This document shows, in pieces, positions 48,377 through 57,110 of a stretch of DNA of 64,000 bases. Made by a program: the position numbers and the translations under genes. The stretch comes from JBBSJT01 sp041691015 (GTDB taxonomy: Bacteria; Chlamydiota; Chlamydiia; Chlamydiales; Parachlamydiaceae), in the NCBI GenBank assembly GCA_041691015.1, contig JBEPVN010000002.1, forward strand, positions 13,699 to 77,698. The letters are read 5' to 3'. Each line of letters opens with the position of its first letter. Positions within the stretch are counted from its first letter, which is position 1. The notes beneath the pieces are model-generated. The model was not told the origin of the DNA, did no database searches, and was given only the letters and a program-made list of their open reading frames with translations.

Positions 48377-49887
48377 AACGGATTTCCTTTTGCAGGCTCT
48401 AAAGAAAAATGATTTTTAAGTTTTTCGAGCTCGTGTCCCTCTAGGCTAAAACGCACATCGCCAAAGCCTTGAATCGATTCTTTCTTTGTCATTTGGTCGC
48501 GTTTGATTTTAACAGAAGGAGCGCTAATTTGTAAGTTGTTTGCTTTGTCATAAAAAAGAACCCTCGAGGTACTGGAGCTTGTCATCTGCATCTCGTTAGT
48601 CAAAGGATAGAATTCAACAACATCTGCTAAGGCGTATTGTAAAAACGCCTCGGATTCTTCAGGATTTACTGTTGATCTGTTTAAAATACGGATGTTGCCT
48701 TCCAAGGTTAATTTTTCAAGGCAGATCGTCCCATCATTTTCAACATAATCCAAAACAGCGCAGTCGGCATATATTTCACCGAGAATATCGTTAAAATAGA
48801 CTTGCATCCCATCTGAAACATAGCCGTTTATATCACGGGGGCTTTCAATGGTTGTTTTTTGCAAGATATGATCCACGGCTACTTTTCCATAAGATGTTAA
48901 TGTATGGATAAGCTTTTTTTCGTGATCGATATGGGCAATCACAGTCTCATCCAAGCTCTCGACCAAGATTACTTTTTTTTTGCCGGCTATTTCCTCGTAA
49001 TAAATTTTTACTTCTTGCTCGCTCTGAAGCTCTCCATAATTTTTTTGATGGATGCTGATGTTGCCTGTAAAAGTTAAAGTTTTAAACTGTTCATTCCAAT
49101 GCATCATGTCGCTTTCAAAATGAATTTTTTCAGAGGTATCTTCTTTGTCGCTAAGCGAGAGAAATCCTCGTGGAAATGTAAAGGCCAAGTCTTTTTTTTC
49201 CGAGTCGATATCAATTTTGGTAGCTCTGATGAGATCGCCATTCTTATTCGTAATCTGACACATTCCATGCTGACTTGCAGCAGACAAATTAATGCGGCCT
49301 GGATTTTTTTTTGGTTCTTCCTCGTTTTTTATACGTTGGTAAACTGCCCTGTCAGAAGAGGCTATAAAATCATGATTATAATTTAAAGTTACATTTTGCA
49401 AGGCTGTAATTTCAGAGATGGAATTTTTTAAACTTTTGGGATCCTCTTTTGTAAGCTGAACATCCATTTTGCGGCTCTTAAACAAAATAGGAACAATTTT
49501 TTCGCCATTTATTGCACAATTTTCTGTATAAATGACATATTCCTGTTCAAAATTTCCGGTAAATTTGCCCGTCGAGTCAAGGTAGTCAAGATCCGCATGG
49601 GAGCATAAAAACCTACCTCCCCCTTCAAGTTCCACTTTGACACTATCATCCATTGTCAAATGCACAAATCTTAATTTTTTTTTACCCTCTTCCGGGGTTA
49701 AAACAATGTGATTCGCATAAATTTTTCCAAGCTTCTGCTCCACGACCACATCACCGCTTAAAACAATTTGCTTTCCGTCATAATTGGCTTTGCAAGAATC
49801 GATGACGACAACATCCTCTTCTTCTGCAAAAAGACTTGAGAAGAAAAAGAAAAAGACAGAAAAAAATAAAGTGATTTTTTTATTCAT
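48373..49887 (-). CDS. LptA/OstA-like periplasmic LPS transport protein, long form
   Basis: 504 residues with a signal peptide (MNKKITLFFSVFFFFFSSLFA). The mature part is beta-strand repeats of the OstA-like type: VDSCKANYDGKQIVLSGDVVVEQ-type N-terminus, here SCKANYDGKQIVLSGDVVV, then LTFTGNISIHQKNYG and CLEKLTLEGNIRILN. E. coli LptA is only about 185 residues, so this protein holds two to three OstA-like units. It would form part of the bridge between LptC and LptD. Order lptB-this-lptC-kdsA agrees with CT653-CT655 of Chlamydia. Confidence 0.8.
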   Translation of the reverse strand: MNKKITLFFSVFFFFFSSLFAEEEDVVVIDSCKANYDGKQIVLSGDVVVEQKLGKIYANHIVLTPEEGKKKLRFVHLTMDDSVKVELEGGGRFLCSHADLDYLDSTGKFTGNFEQEYVIYTENCAINGEKIVPILFKSRKMDVQLTKEDPKSLKNSISEITALQNVTLNYNHDFIASSDRAVYQRIKNEEEPKKNPGRINLSAASQHGMCQITNKNGDLIRATKIDIDSEKKDLAFTFPRGFLSLSDKEDTSEKIHFESDMMHWNEQFKTLTFTGNISIHQKNYGELQSEQEVKIYYEEIAGKKKVILVESLDETVIAHIDHEKKLIHTLTSYGKVAVDHILQKTTIESPRDINGYVSDGMQVYFNDILGEIYADCAVLDYVENDGTICLEKLTLEGNIRILNRSTVNPEESEAFLQYALADVVEFYPLTNEMQMTSSSTSRVLFYDKANNLQISAPSVKIKRDQMTKKESIQGFGDVRFSLEGHELEKLKNHFSLEPAKGNPL

Positions 49888-49895
49888 TTTTAGAA

Positions 49896-50645
49896 TTAGC
49901 TCTTTGGTTGATAGAATGTCGCTTTTAATTTTGTGGCTTTAAATTCCAAGCTCTTTCCCTTTAGGGAAAACTCTGCTGATTCTGCAATCCCGCTCATTAA
50001 TTTTTTTTTATGTAAGGGCGCTTCACTAAACTCATGCCCTTCCACTAAAAACCGCTCGATTTTAACATGATTTGCATAAAAAGAATCTGTTTTATAATAG
50101 TAAGTACCAAGATCTGCTGTCATGAAACGCATAATTTGCATTGGTTTTAAGCGATCCTTTTCTTTTGAAATAATTCTCTTTTCATTATTTTCATTCTGAT
50201 TTCTTAAAACGAGTTTGCCGTCATCTGAAAAAATCACCTCTTCACCAGACGGCAAGATGTAATAGAGTTCCTCCTGCATGCAGCACACGACCAAATTCAT
50301 ATGCTCGATCATTTCCGTTTTAAAATCATGGTGATCAAATATCATCTGAGCATTATCTGCAAGTAATCTAAGCTGCATCGGATTTTCGTTTTTTATAAAT
50401 CGGATATCTTTCTGCACATTAAAGCGATGCTGGCTTATCTGGTAGGGCGTTTTTTTTAAATCATCCTTTTTTAAGCCGGTATCCGTCATGAGTTGCTGAT
50501 ACGTTTTTAGAGTGTCTTGATTGATCCAAAAGACAAGCTTAAAAACGCCGAAAATAATTGCAGGAAGCAACAAAAACCCCAAAACAACCGGAATCACGGT
50601 TAATTTCCACGATGTTTGATTAACTATTCGTTCTTCATTCTTCAT
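49896..50645 (-). CDS. LptC-like membrane-anchored protein
   Basis: 249 residues from ATG 50645. One N-terminal membrane helix (LTVIPVVLGFLLLPAIIFGVF) and then an OstA-like beta region (IRFIKNENPMQLRLLADNAQMIF; YYYKTDSFYANHVKIERF). LptC passes LPS from LptFG to LptA. It overlaps kdsA by 11 bases and precedes the LptA-like gene by 8, so membership in the pathway rests on both fold and operon. Sequence similarity to proteobacterial LptC is low. Confidence 0.7.
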   Translation of the reverse strand: MKNEERIVNQTSWKLTVIPVVLGFLLLPAIIFGVFKLVFWINQDTLKTYQQLMTDTGLKKDDLKKTPYQISQHRFNVQKDIRFIKNENPMQLRLLADNAQMIFDHHDFKTEMIEHMNLVVCCMQEELYYILPSGEEVIFSDDGKLVLRNQNENNEKRIISKEKDRLKPMQIMRFMTADLGTYYYKTDSFYANHVKIERFLVEGHEFSEAPLHKKKLMSGIAESAEFSLKGKSLEFKATKLKATFYQPKS

Positions 50646-51459
50646 TGACGACTGCATAAATTTTTTCTAGCTGAGCTATAAGCTTTGGTAAATCTTTAAA
50701 ATCAAGAACCGAGGAAGCATCGCTTTTTGCAAGGCTTGGGTTATCGTGCGCTTCCATGAAAACCGTATTGACTCCGGCTGCAACGGCAGCTTTTGCAAGA
50801 ATAGGGATAAACTCTCGTTGACCGCCAGATGAGCTCCCCTGGCCCCCTGGAAGTTGCACTGAATGGGTCGCATCAAAACAGACCGGAACCCCAAAACTTT
50901 GCATAATGGGAATTGCCCGCATATCGCTAACTAAGTTATTATAACCAAATGTGGTGCCCCTATCGACTAAAATAATATTATTATTTTTACATTCCCTGAT
51001 TTTGTCTACAACATTTACCATATCAATAGGCGCTAAAAATTGTCCTTTTTTGACACTGATCACAGCGCCTGTCTCTGCTGCTGCAATGATAAGATCTGTT
51101 TGCCTGCAAAGAAATGCCGGAATTTGTAAAATATCGCAAACTGCGCTTGCAGCTTTTGCTTCTTCTTTTGAGTGAATATCAGAAACTATGGGAAGATCAA
51201 ATTCTTTTTTGACTTTTTCTAAAATGCGCAAGCCCTCTTCAAGACCCGGACCCCTAAAAGAATGGATGGAAGAGCGATTTGCTTTGTCATAGCTTGATTT
51301 AAAAATAAAATTTATATTTGGAAATTTTGAAAATATTGCTTTTAGAGTTTCTGCAGATCGCATGCTGTGCTCTTCACTTTCAATCACGCAAGGCCCAGAC
51401 ATTATCGTTAGGGGTTCGCCTTTTCCAATATAAAAATTTTTTACTAAAACTTTATGCAT
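50635..51459 (-). CDS. kdsA: 3-deoxy-8-phosphooctulonate synthase (KDO-8-P synthase)
   Basis: 274 residues. Makes KDO-8-phosphate from PEP and arabinose-5-phosphate. Motifs: GPCVIESEEHSMRSAETLK, FKSSYDKANRSSIHSFRGPG, VSDIHSKEEA, DRGTTFGYNNLVSDMRAIP and DATHSVQLPGGQGSSSGGQ. Cys in GPCV and in VCDILQIPAFLCRQ are kept. KDO is the only core sugar in chlamydial LPS. Operon with folK upstream and lptC-lptA-lptB downstream. Confidence 0.97.
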   Translation of the reverse strand: MHKVLVKNFYIGKGEPLTIMSGPCVIESEEHSMRSAETLKAIFSKFPNINFIFKSSYDKANRSSIHSFRGPGLEEGLRILEKVKKEFDLPIVSDIHSKEEAKAASAVCDILQIPAFLCRQTDLIIAAAETGAVISVKKGQFLAPIDMVNVVDKIRECKNNNIILVDRGTTFGYNNLVSDMRAIPIMQSFGVPVCFDATHSVQLPGGQGSSSGGQREFIPILAKAAVAAGVNTVFMEAHDNPSLAKSDASSVLDFKDLPKLIAQLEKIYAVVNEE

Positions 51460-51495
51460 ACTTTTCTTCCCGTAAGTTGTTTTTATGCTTGGATT

Positions 51496-52017
51496 TTAAG
51501 AATCGGCATATAAAACAACTTCTTCATTGTTTATATTTGAAAACTCTTTTAATAAAGAGTTGATATTTTTTTTTACAATCTTATTTCCTTCGGGCACTTC
51601 AATTTCTTCTGCCAAATCAGACAAGGGAATTAAAACAAAAAGCCTCTCCTGCCAACGTGGATGAGGAATATCAAGACGCTCTTCTTCAATCAATTCCTTA
51701 CCGAAAAATAAAATGTCGAGGTCTATCCTGCGCGGTTCATTTTTAGCTTTTGCGACTTTTCCAAAATCGACTTCAATTTGCTGTAATATTTCGAGGAGTT
51801 TTGAAGGAGCGTAATCGGTTTTAAAAAAACATACAGCATTGATGTAGGGGTCTTGGACTAAATCGCTGACAGGCGTTGTCTTATAAAAGCGCGATATTTT
51901 CAGATCAAAAATTCCGGGGAAGCTTTTCAAGCTTGCCAATGCCTGCCTTAAAACCAAAGCGACATTGCCGATATTTCCGCCAAGGGCTACATACACATCT
52001 TTTAAACTCTTCATCAT
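51496..52017 (-). CDS. folK: 7,8-dihydro-6-hydroxymethylpterin pyrophosphokinase
   Basis: 173 residues from ATG 52017 (the next codon is also ATG). Motifs VYVALGGNIGN, KTTPVSDLVQDPYINAV and RRIDLDILFFGKELIEEERLDIPHPRWQERLFVL are diagnostic. Folate synthesis. The partners folP and folA are not in the window; here the gene leads the KDO/LPS export operon, an arrangement different from the folB-folKP fusion of Chlamydia. Confidence 0.95.
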   Translation of the reverse strand: MMKSLKDVYVALGGNIGNVALVLRQALASLKSFPGIFDLKISRFYKTTPVSDLVQDPYINAVCFFKTDYAPSKLLEILQQIEVDFGKVAKAKNEPRRIDLDILFFGKELIEEERLDIPHPRWQERLFVLIPLSDLAEEIEVPEGNKIVKKNINSLLKEFSNINNEEVVLYADS

Positions 52018-52272
52018 TAAACAAAAGTCACTTAATTCGAACACATTATAATACTTCTTATTGTAAATATTTAGCTAGAAAAAACTATTGGGGGTTTTAA
52101 AAGGCTTCAATAAATATACCGGAATTTGATTTTTTTATCTGTTTTGGATAGTTTAAATGTCTTAGTGTGAGTGCTCTTTTAAGTTAAACGAGAAGAGCTC
52201 TTAAAGGTATCTGAACTTTGTGCTTGTAATTAAGGCGGATAATCAGTAAACTATCGTTTCTAATATCCAATT

Positions 52273-52348
52273 GGACCGATAGCTCAGTGGATAGAGCACC
52301 CGCCTTCTAAGCGGGTGGTCGCAGGTTCGAATCCTGCTCGGTCCGCCA
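52273..52348 (+). tRNA. tRNA-Arg (anticodon UCU)
   Basis: 76 bases with full cloverleaf: acceptor GGACCGA/TCGGTCC, D stem GCTC/GAGC, anticodon stem CCCGC/GCGGG with loop CTTCTAA (anticodon TCT), T arm GCAGG-TTCGAAT-CCTGC. CCA is encoded. It reads AGA/AGG. Confidence 0.98.
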
Positions 52349-52447
52349 TTTTATCTTTTCCCCTCTCTCTAATTCAAGTTAGATTTGACAAATAATTCAG
52401 GATGTTCCATTCATTAAAATATTAATTTAAATCTTTTAAGTGGACAC

Positions 52448-53563
52448 ATGAAAATCAAATATACAATGTTCAATAGCGCTCATAATATCGACGATTTTGA
52501 AAAAATCCTCATTTCACATCCTTTTTTTTCCGGTTTAAGTGAAGCAGATATTGTAAAACTTTTAAAATTGGCTATCGTAAAAAACTATTCCCAGGATGAG
52601 ATCATCGTCCGCCAGGGCGAAAATGTTGATGCTGTTTACCTGATTGTAAGCGGAAATGTAGAAGTCTCTAAAGAAGATGAAACAAGAGAAACAAAACCCG
52701 TTTTAGAAGTGATTTTAAACCCGGGAGATGCAATAGGTCTTAATGACACCGGCTTTTTTTCAATAAAAGGCATCAGGACAGCCACCCTAAAAGCTGTTTC
52801 CAATGTTACTTTGATAGGTTGGCAAATAGAAGCCTTTATTGATTTTTTACATACCCACCCAGAAATCGGTAATTTGATGGAACAAACAGCCGATCTGATT
52901 TTACGTTTAAATTTCATTAAAAAAATAGCTTTCTTTACAACTCTTTCTACTGGTGAAATTGCTGAAATTGCCTCCCATCTAAAAGAGCGTGAAGTGAATG
53001 TTGGCACTATTTTATTCAAACAAGGTGAAAAATCGGATGAATGTTATCTGATCCAATCTGGCAAAGTAGAAATAAATATCCAGGAAAATAATAGCACAAA
53101 ATCCATTGTATTGGAAGCCCCTATGATTTTTGGAGAATTAGCGCTTTTGACGGACTCTGTAAGAAATGGTTCTGCCACAATGTTGGAAAATGGAAAACTA
53201 CTTGTCATCAACAAAAGTTTATTTCAAAAAATTCTTCTCACTCACGAAACTGTTGCAAAATCCATTGTATCAATTGCGATGGAAAGAAGCAGACCTAAGC
53301 GATCCCCGAATGTTGAAGACTTTAGTAAAACGAACCCTGATGGGGAAACAATTCAGATCTTAAAAAATACAAAATTAAAAACTTACTATAAACTTAAATC
53401 CAGTGATTGGTTTGTCTGGAATCAAATAAATGGGATATTATCGATTGATGAAGTGATTGCTGAGGGTGTGGAAAAAGGTGTTGAAAGCGCTAACAATATG
53501 CGTCACAGCATCATTAATTTGGCTGATTTGGGATATATTGTGTTTGTTTCTGCGTTACATTAG
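52448..53563 (+). CDS. Protein with two cyclic-nucleotide-binding-like domains and a PqqD-like C-terminus
   Basis: 371 residues, soluble. Two cNMP-type beta-barrels: about 20-125 (HPFFSGLSEADIVKLL; IIVRQGENVDAVYLIVSGNVEV) and about 155-270 (LFKQGEKSDECYLIQSGKVEI; MIFGELALLTDSVRNGSATML, with FGELALL...R.GSA close to the phosphate-binding cassette). The first domain's cassette is degenerate. Residues about 310-371 (YYKLKSSDWFVWNQINGILSIDEV) resemble the PqqD fold. No HTH, kinase or channel part is present. It may be a ligand-sensing adaptor; cyclic nucleotide signalling is poorly known in chlamydiae. Confidence 0.78.
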   Translation: MKIKYTMFNSAHNIDDFEKILISHPFFSGLSEADIVKLLKLAIVKNYSQDEIIVRQGENVDAVYLIVSGNVEVSKEDETRETKPVLEVILNPGDAIGLNDTGFFSIKGIRTATLKAVSNVTLIGWQIEAFIDFLHTHPEIGNLMEQTADLILRLNFIKKIAFFTTLSTGEIAEIASHLKEREVNVGTILFKQGEKSDECYLIQSGKVEINIQENNSTKSIVLEAPMIFGELALLTDSVRNGSATMLENGKLLVINKSLFQKILLTHETVAKSIVSIAMERSRPKRSPNVEDFSKTNPDGETIQILKNTKLKTYYKLKSSDWFVWNQINGILSIDEVIAEGVEKGVESANNMRHSIINLADLGYIVFVSALH

Positions 53564-53710
53564 GATTTACATAGTTCAAGCTTTTTTTTAATTTAAAAGC
53601 GAGACACTTCCAGTCGAATCTCTAACAAGAGATAACAAAAACTTAAGATTGTTCTTATACAGTGCAAGCTTCTCCTAAATAACAAACTCTGTTCAATCCC
53701 AAAATGGTGC

Positions 53711-53787
53711 AAGCTTTCTTCAACTAAAGAGGCTAAAGTATCACCACGTTGTGGTGATACTTTAGCCTCTTTAGTTGAAAAAAGCTT
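53711..53787. repeat. Long near-perfect inverted repeat between convergent genes
   Basis: Arms 53711-53747 and 53751-53787 pair with one mismatch around a 3-base centre (GTT); pairing continues weakly outward (CCCAAAA / TTTTGGG). 53663-53673 has a second partial copy of the outer word (GTGCAAGCTTC). It may work as a bidirectional terminator between the cNMP-domain gene and khpA, or be a mobile palindrome. Confidence 0.85.
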
Positions 53788-53857
53788 TACCTGTTTTGGG
53801 GCAGCTTTGAGTCTGCTTTAAAAAGTCAGTAACGTTTTAGAGCGACAAGAGGAATAA

Positions 53858-54118
53858 TTACGCTTCTGCGTCTTGTCTTGGAACGCCATCTTCCAAAATT
53901 TCTAGATTTACTCGGATTCCGTTACGGCTTGCAACAGACATTAAGAGAGTTCTAATCGCATTGATTGTTTTCCCTTTTTTGCCGATGATTTTGCCGATGT
54001 CAGATTTTTCAACTGATAATTCAATGATCAATGTTTGAGTTCCGCCGATTTCATTAATTTTTACCTGATCGGGGTGATCGACGAGGTTTTTGACGATGTA
54101 GGCAACAAATTCTTTCAT
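53858..54118 (-). CDS. khpA: KH-domain RNA-binding protein KhpA
   Basis: 86 residues from ATG 54118, preceded by GAGGA. The KH core GKIIGKKGKTINAIRTLLMSVA has the GxxG loop (GKKG). Small KhpA proteins bind RNA with KhpB and affect division and translation in other bacteria. An upstream extension of the frame is not conserved. It stands alone on this strand, 124 bases after rluD's end. Confidence 0.9.
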   Translation of the reverse strand: MKEFVAYIVKNLVDHPDQVKINEIGGTQTLIIELSVEKSDIGKIIGKKGKTINAIRTLLMSVASRNGIRVNLEILEDGVPRQDAEA

Positions 54119-54242
54119 AGTTCGATCCTCTTCAAAATGAGAATGATTGGTAAGATTCTTTAATGTCAAGAATTGCTCAAGATAAAATAGAGCAACGTCT
54201 CTTATTACAATAGATTAACCTATATTATGTTTATTAATCTAC

Positions 54243-55187
54243 TTAAAAATTCAAGCCAGATATAAAATTCTTCATATCAAGCGGTAATTCAAGTTTAAAT
54301 TCAAGAGGTGTATTTGTTATCGGATGATTAAATCTTAAAACACTCGCATGCAGCATCTGCCGCGCGATCTTATACTTATTATTTACTTGGACGTTGCCAT
54401 AAACGGGGCAGCCAAGAATGGGAGTTCCAAGGTGTTTCATATGAACTCTTATCTGATGTGTTCTTCCGGTTTTGAGTATGATATTAACAAGGCTGAATCT
54501 TTCGTTATGGGCAATTGTTTTACAAATACTATGAGCCTCTTTTCCACCCATCGTAACTACAGCCATCTGTTTTCGATTTACAGGGTGTCTTGAGATATGA
54601 TTTTTAATTTCAGTATTGCCGGGATTTCCTATGCAAATGGCAAGGTATTCTTTATGGACAAGCCTTGCGCTGAACATTTGGATTAAACGCTCATGGGCAA
54701 GAGATGTTTTAGCTGCTATTAAAAGCCCTGAGGTATCCTTATCAAGCCTATGGACAATGCCCGGCCTTGGATAATTTCCCCTTGTATTTAACACCTCGTC
54801 CATTTGGAACAAATCCTTGCAATGATAAAGAAGGGCATTTACAAAAGTCCCCGTCCAATTACCGGGAGCTGGATGTACGCACATACCTGCTTTTTTATTC
54901 ACAATTAAAATATGATCATCTTCAAATACGATATCAAGAGGGATGTTTTCAGCTGAGAGATTAAATTCAGGGGTTAGCATGAAATTGACTTCTATTTCAT
55001 CTGACGCTTTTGGTTTAAAGCGCTTTTTTACAGGCGAGCCTTTAAATAAAACCTGATTCCTATCGATCAAATCCTGAAAATAACTACGGGATTTGACTTG
55101 TTGGAATCGATTGGCCAAAATCTTATCGAGACGTAGAGTCTCCTCTTCTTTGGTGATGATAATCAGTTCATTCTCTATATAAGACAT
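54243..55187 (-). CDS. rluD: Ribosomal large subunit pseudouridine synthase (RluD type)
   Basis: 314 residues. N-terminal S4 domain (LRLDKILANRFQQVKSRSYFQ) and catalytic motif GIVHRLDKDTSGLLIAAKT with Asp; C-terminal TGRTHQIRVHMKHLGTPI. Similar to the chlamydial gene CT658 (sfhB) that follows kdsA's region. Assignment to RluD rather than RluC is by overall likeness. It is co-transcribed with the two small genes upstream. Confidence 0.92.
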   Translation of the reverse strand: MSYIENELIIITKEEETLRLDKILANRFQQVKSRSYFQDLIDRNQVLFKGSPVKKRFKPKASDEIEVNFMLTPEFNLSAENIPLDIVFEDDHILIVNKKAGMCVHPAPGNWTGTFVNALLYHCKDLFQMDEVLNTRGNYPRPGIVHRLDKDTSGLLIAAKTSLAHERLIQMFSARLVHKEYLAICIGNPGNTEIKNHISRHPVNRKQMAVVTMGGKEAHSICKTIAHNERFSLVNIILKTGRTHQIRVHMKHLGTPILGCPVYGNVQVNNKYKIARQMLHASVLRFNHPITNTPLEFKLELPLDMKNFISGLNF

Positions 55188-55190
55188 TTT

Positions 55191-55493
55191 TTAAAGATTT
55201 TCCTCTACTAGGGGCATTATCATAAGTTCTGATTCATCAATTACATGATCCGGAACAAGTTTTTTGAATAAACTGCAAAGATTTAAGAAAATAAGCTGAA
55301 TTTCTGCAAAATTGCTGTTTTTTCCGATAAATTTACCCAAATAAGCGTTTTCTTTAAAACAAAATTCCTGTAAATAAGAGTCGTTTTTTTGGATAAATAG
55401 AGATTTTAAGGCGGGATTTAATAGATCTAATTTTTGCTTTAAACTAGGGTCGATCAAAAAGCCTAAAAAAAGACGGGAATCAAATTGAGTCAT
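55191..55493 (-). CDS. Small hypothetical protein in the rluD operon
   Basis: 100 residues, soluble, rich in Leu and Phe (RLFLGFLIDPSLKQKLDLL; IQLIFLNLCSLFKKLVPD). It ends 3 bases before rluD starts and begins 22 bases after the previous small gene ends. No domain recognised. Confidence 0.65.
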   Translation of the reverse strand: MTQFDSRLFLGFLIDPSLKQKLDLLNPALKSLFIQKNDSYLQEFCFKENAYLGKFIGKNSNFAEIQLIFLNLCSLFKKLVPDHVIDESELMIMPLVEENL

Positions 55494-55515
55494 TTAGCGA
55501 GTATTCCTATCTTTT

Positions 55516-55803
55516 TTAACCATTTGCCTCATCTCTTGCTTTTTGCTGCATGTCTTTTAACCGATCCTGGTGTGTTCTCATATCAGAAATTACACTCGTT
55601 GCAAGACCAAGCATCATCTGGTAATATACTTTTGGAGCCTTATTTTTTAGGTCTGCTAGAGAAGAAATCTTTGTTGCGCCAGTAGCCTCACCAGAGGCGT
55701 TTGTCGACATCGCAGCTCCTGCAGTCGCAGGATCCGCGGCAGAGGGAGCTGTAGATGAAACCGATGGCACATTCGAATTTTGAGGACTTATAGGAGAAGT
55801 CAT
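55516..55803 (-). CDS. Small Ser/Ala/Thr-rich protein with amphipathic C-terminus
   Basis: 95 residues. The first 45 are disordered and Ser/Thr/Ala/Pro-rich (MTSPISPQNSNVPSVSSTAP...), as in type III secretion signals; the last 50 form one or two helices (DLKNKAPKVYYQMMLGLATS, VISDMRTHQDRLKDMQQ). Size and layout recall type III needle or inner-rod subunits, but I see no diagnostic motif. First gene of the operon with 55191-55493 and rluD. Confidence 0.6.
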   Translation of the reverse strand: MTSPISPQNSNVPSVSSTAPSAADPATAGAAMSTNASGEATGATKISSLADLKNKAPKVYYQMMLGLATSVISDMRTHQDRLKDMQQKARDEANG

Positions 55804-55911
55804 AGCTTTAAAACCCCCTCTTTTAAATCAGAACTTTAAACTTCAAATACCTTATACTTATATAATAGCATATTTCGCATTTATCTTCAAGTGAGAGGTT
55901 TGACCTGTCAA

Positions 55912-56508
55912 TCAATTAATCATATACTTAAAAATCGCATAAATTGTTAAAGATATATAAACAATTTTAACTATTGGATCATAATTAGTAATATTTGGTT
56001 TATAATCTTCTTTAATTGCCAGTAATGAAACTTTAGAATCGAATATAGGCTTAACAAAATCGGAAAAATCTAAGATATTTGATGAATCCACACAGGTAGG
56101 CTTGAATTTACCATAAAATTGATAAAGTTCATAACTAGCTGAATACTTTAGTGTTACCACCAAAGAATTTTGATTTGCCGCTTTAAAAATTAATTTCATA
56201 AGCTTCGTGCCAACACCTAACCTTCCATAATCTGGATGTACTGCTAAAAAATGCACGTGAAGGCTTATTTTTTCGTTTAAATCATTAACCTTATAATTGG
56301 CTACTACATAGCCGCTCATAATTTCTGTGTTGTCATTTTTTTTAGTCCAAGCAAAAAATGCAAGGCTTTCTGGTCTCTCTAAAATAGCAGTAATTTTATT
56401 GACAAGCGGAGGATATGACCAACCAACTGCCCAATTGACACATTCCACCTCTCCCATGAGGTCCAAGCGCTCTTTACAACTTATAAAATCTTTAATGACC
56501 AAGCTCAT
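55912..56508 (-). CDS. GNAT-family acetyltransferase with hydrophobic C-terminal tail
   Basis: 198 residues. Acetyl-CoA motif A is HFLAVHPDYGRLGVGTKLM; motif B FKAANQNSLVVTLKYSASYELYQFYGKF follows. The last ~20 residues (VKIVYISLTIYAIFKYMIN) are hydrophobic and could tail-anchor the enzyme. The ATG lies inside the recX 3' end (17-base overlap) with GGAG upstream. Substrate unknown. Confidence 0.78.
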   Translation of the reverse strand: MSLVIKDFISCKERLDLMGEVECVNWAVGWSYPPLVNKITAILERPESLAFFAWTKKNDNTEIMSGYVVANYKVNDLNEKISLHVHFLAVHPDYGRLGVGTKLMKLIFKAANQNSLVVTLKYSASYELYQFYGKFKPTCVDSSNILDFSDFVKPIFDSKVSLLAIKEDYKPNITNYDPIVKIVYISLTIYAIFKYMIN

Positions 56509-57100
56509 AAGAATGCTCCTTTAAAGCAGATTTGATATCTTCAAAAGAATAGCCTTTCCTTGCAAGAGAGCCTATGACCTTTTGCTTTTGCGCAAAATCT
56601 GTCAAATCTTTTGTTTTGTAGCGAGTTTCAAGAAGGGATTTGATGCGCAGGACACGATCATCGCTTGAATCTTGGGTTTCTAAAAATTTTTGGCATGTTT
56701 CTCTTTTGAGGCCTTTTAACATCAGCTTTTGCAAAATCCATTCCGGTCCTTTGTTTTTTGCTTTTGCGGACCTGATAAAAGTTTCAAGAAAGTCCTTATC
56801 ATTGATGTAGCCTAAATTCTTACATTCCTTAATGACTGATTCGATAACTGATTCTGAGACAAGATATTCTTTTAAGATTTTTTTTAGCTCAAAGCTTGAA
56901 TAATTTTTTTGACTTAACTTTTTATAAACAAAAGCTTTTACCTTTTTTACTTCGAGGATTTCAAATTGTTCAGTGGATATTAATTCAAGTTCTTGTCTGC
57001 CAAAAATAGAGGTATGGATGTCTTTCCACGGTTCATCATCAATGAAAATTGTATTGACGTGGTAAGCATTTTCTTTTGGAGCAATCGTTATTTCGCACAT
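56492..57100 (-). CDS. recX: Recombination regulator RecX
   Basis: 202 residues of RecX-type three-helix repeats: YKKLSQKNYSSFELKKILKE, VIKECKNLGYINDKDFLETFIRSAK, KNKGPEWILQKLMLKGL, and the C-terminal KVIGSLARKGYSFEDIKSALKE. RecX inhibits RecA filaments; recA is not in the window. Its presence with umuDC indicates a fuller SOS-type repertoire than in Chlamydiaceae. Confidence 0.85.
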   Translation of the reverse strand: MCEITIAPKENAYHVNTIFIDDEPWKDIHTSIFGRQELELISTEQFEILEVKKVKAFVYKKLSQKNYSSFELKKILKEYLVSESVIESVIKECKNLGYINDKDFLETFIRSAKAKNKGPEWILQKLMLKGLKRETCQKFLETQDSSDDRVLRIKSLLETRYKTKDLTDFAQKQKVIGSLARKGYSFEDIKSALKEHSYELGH

Positions 57101-57110
57101 AGCTTCCTGT

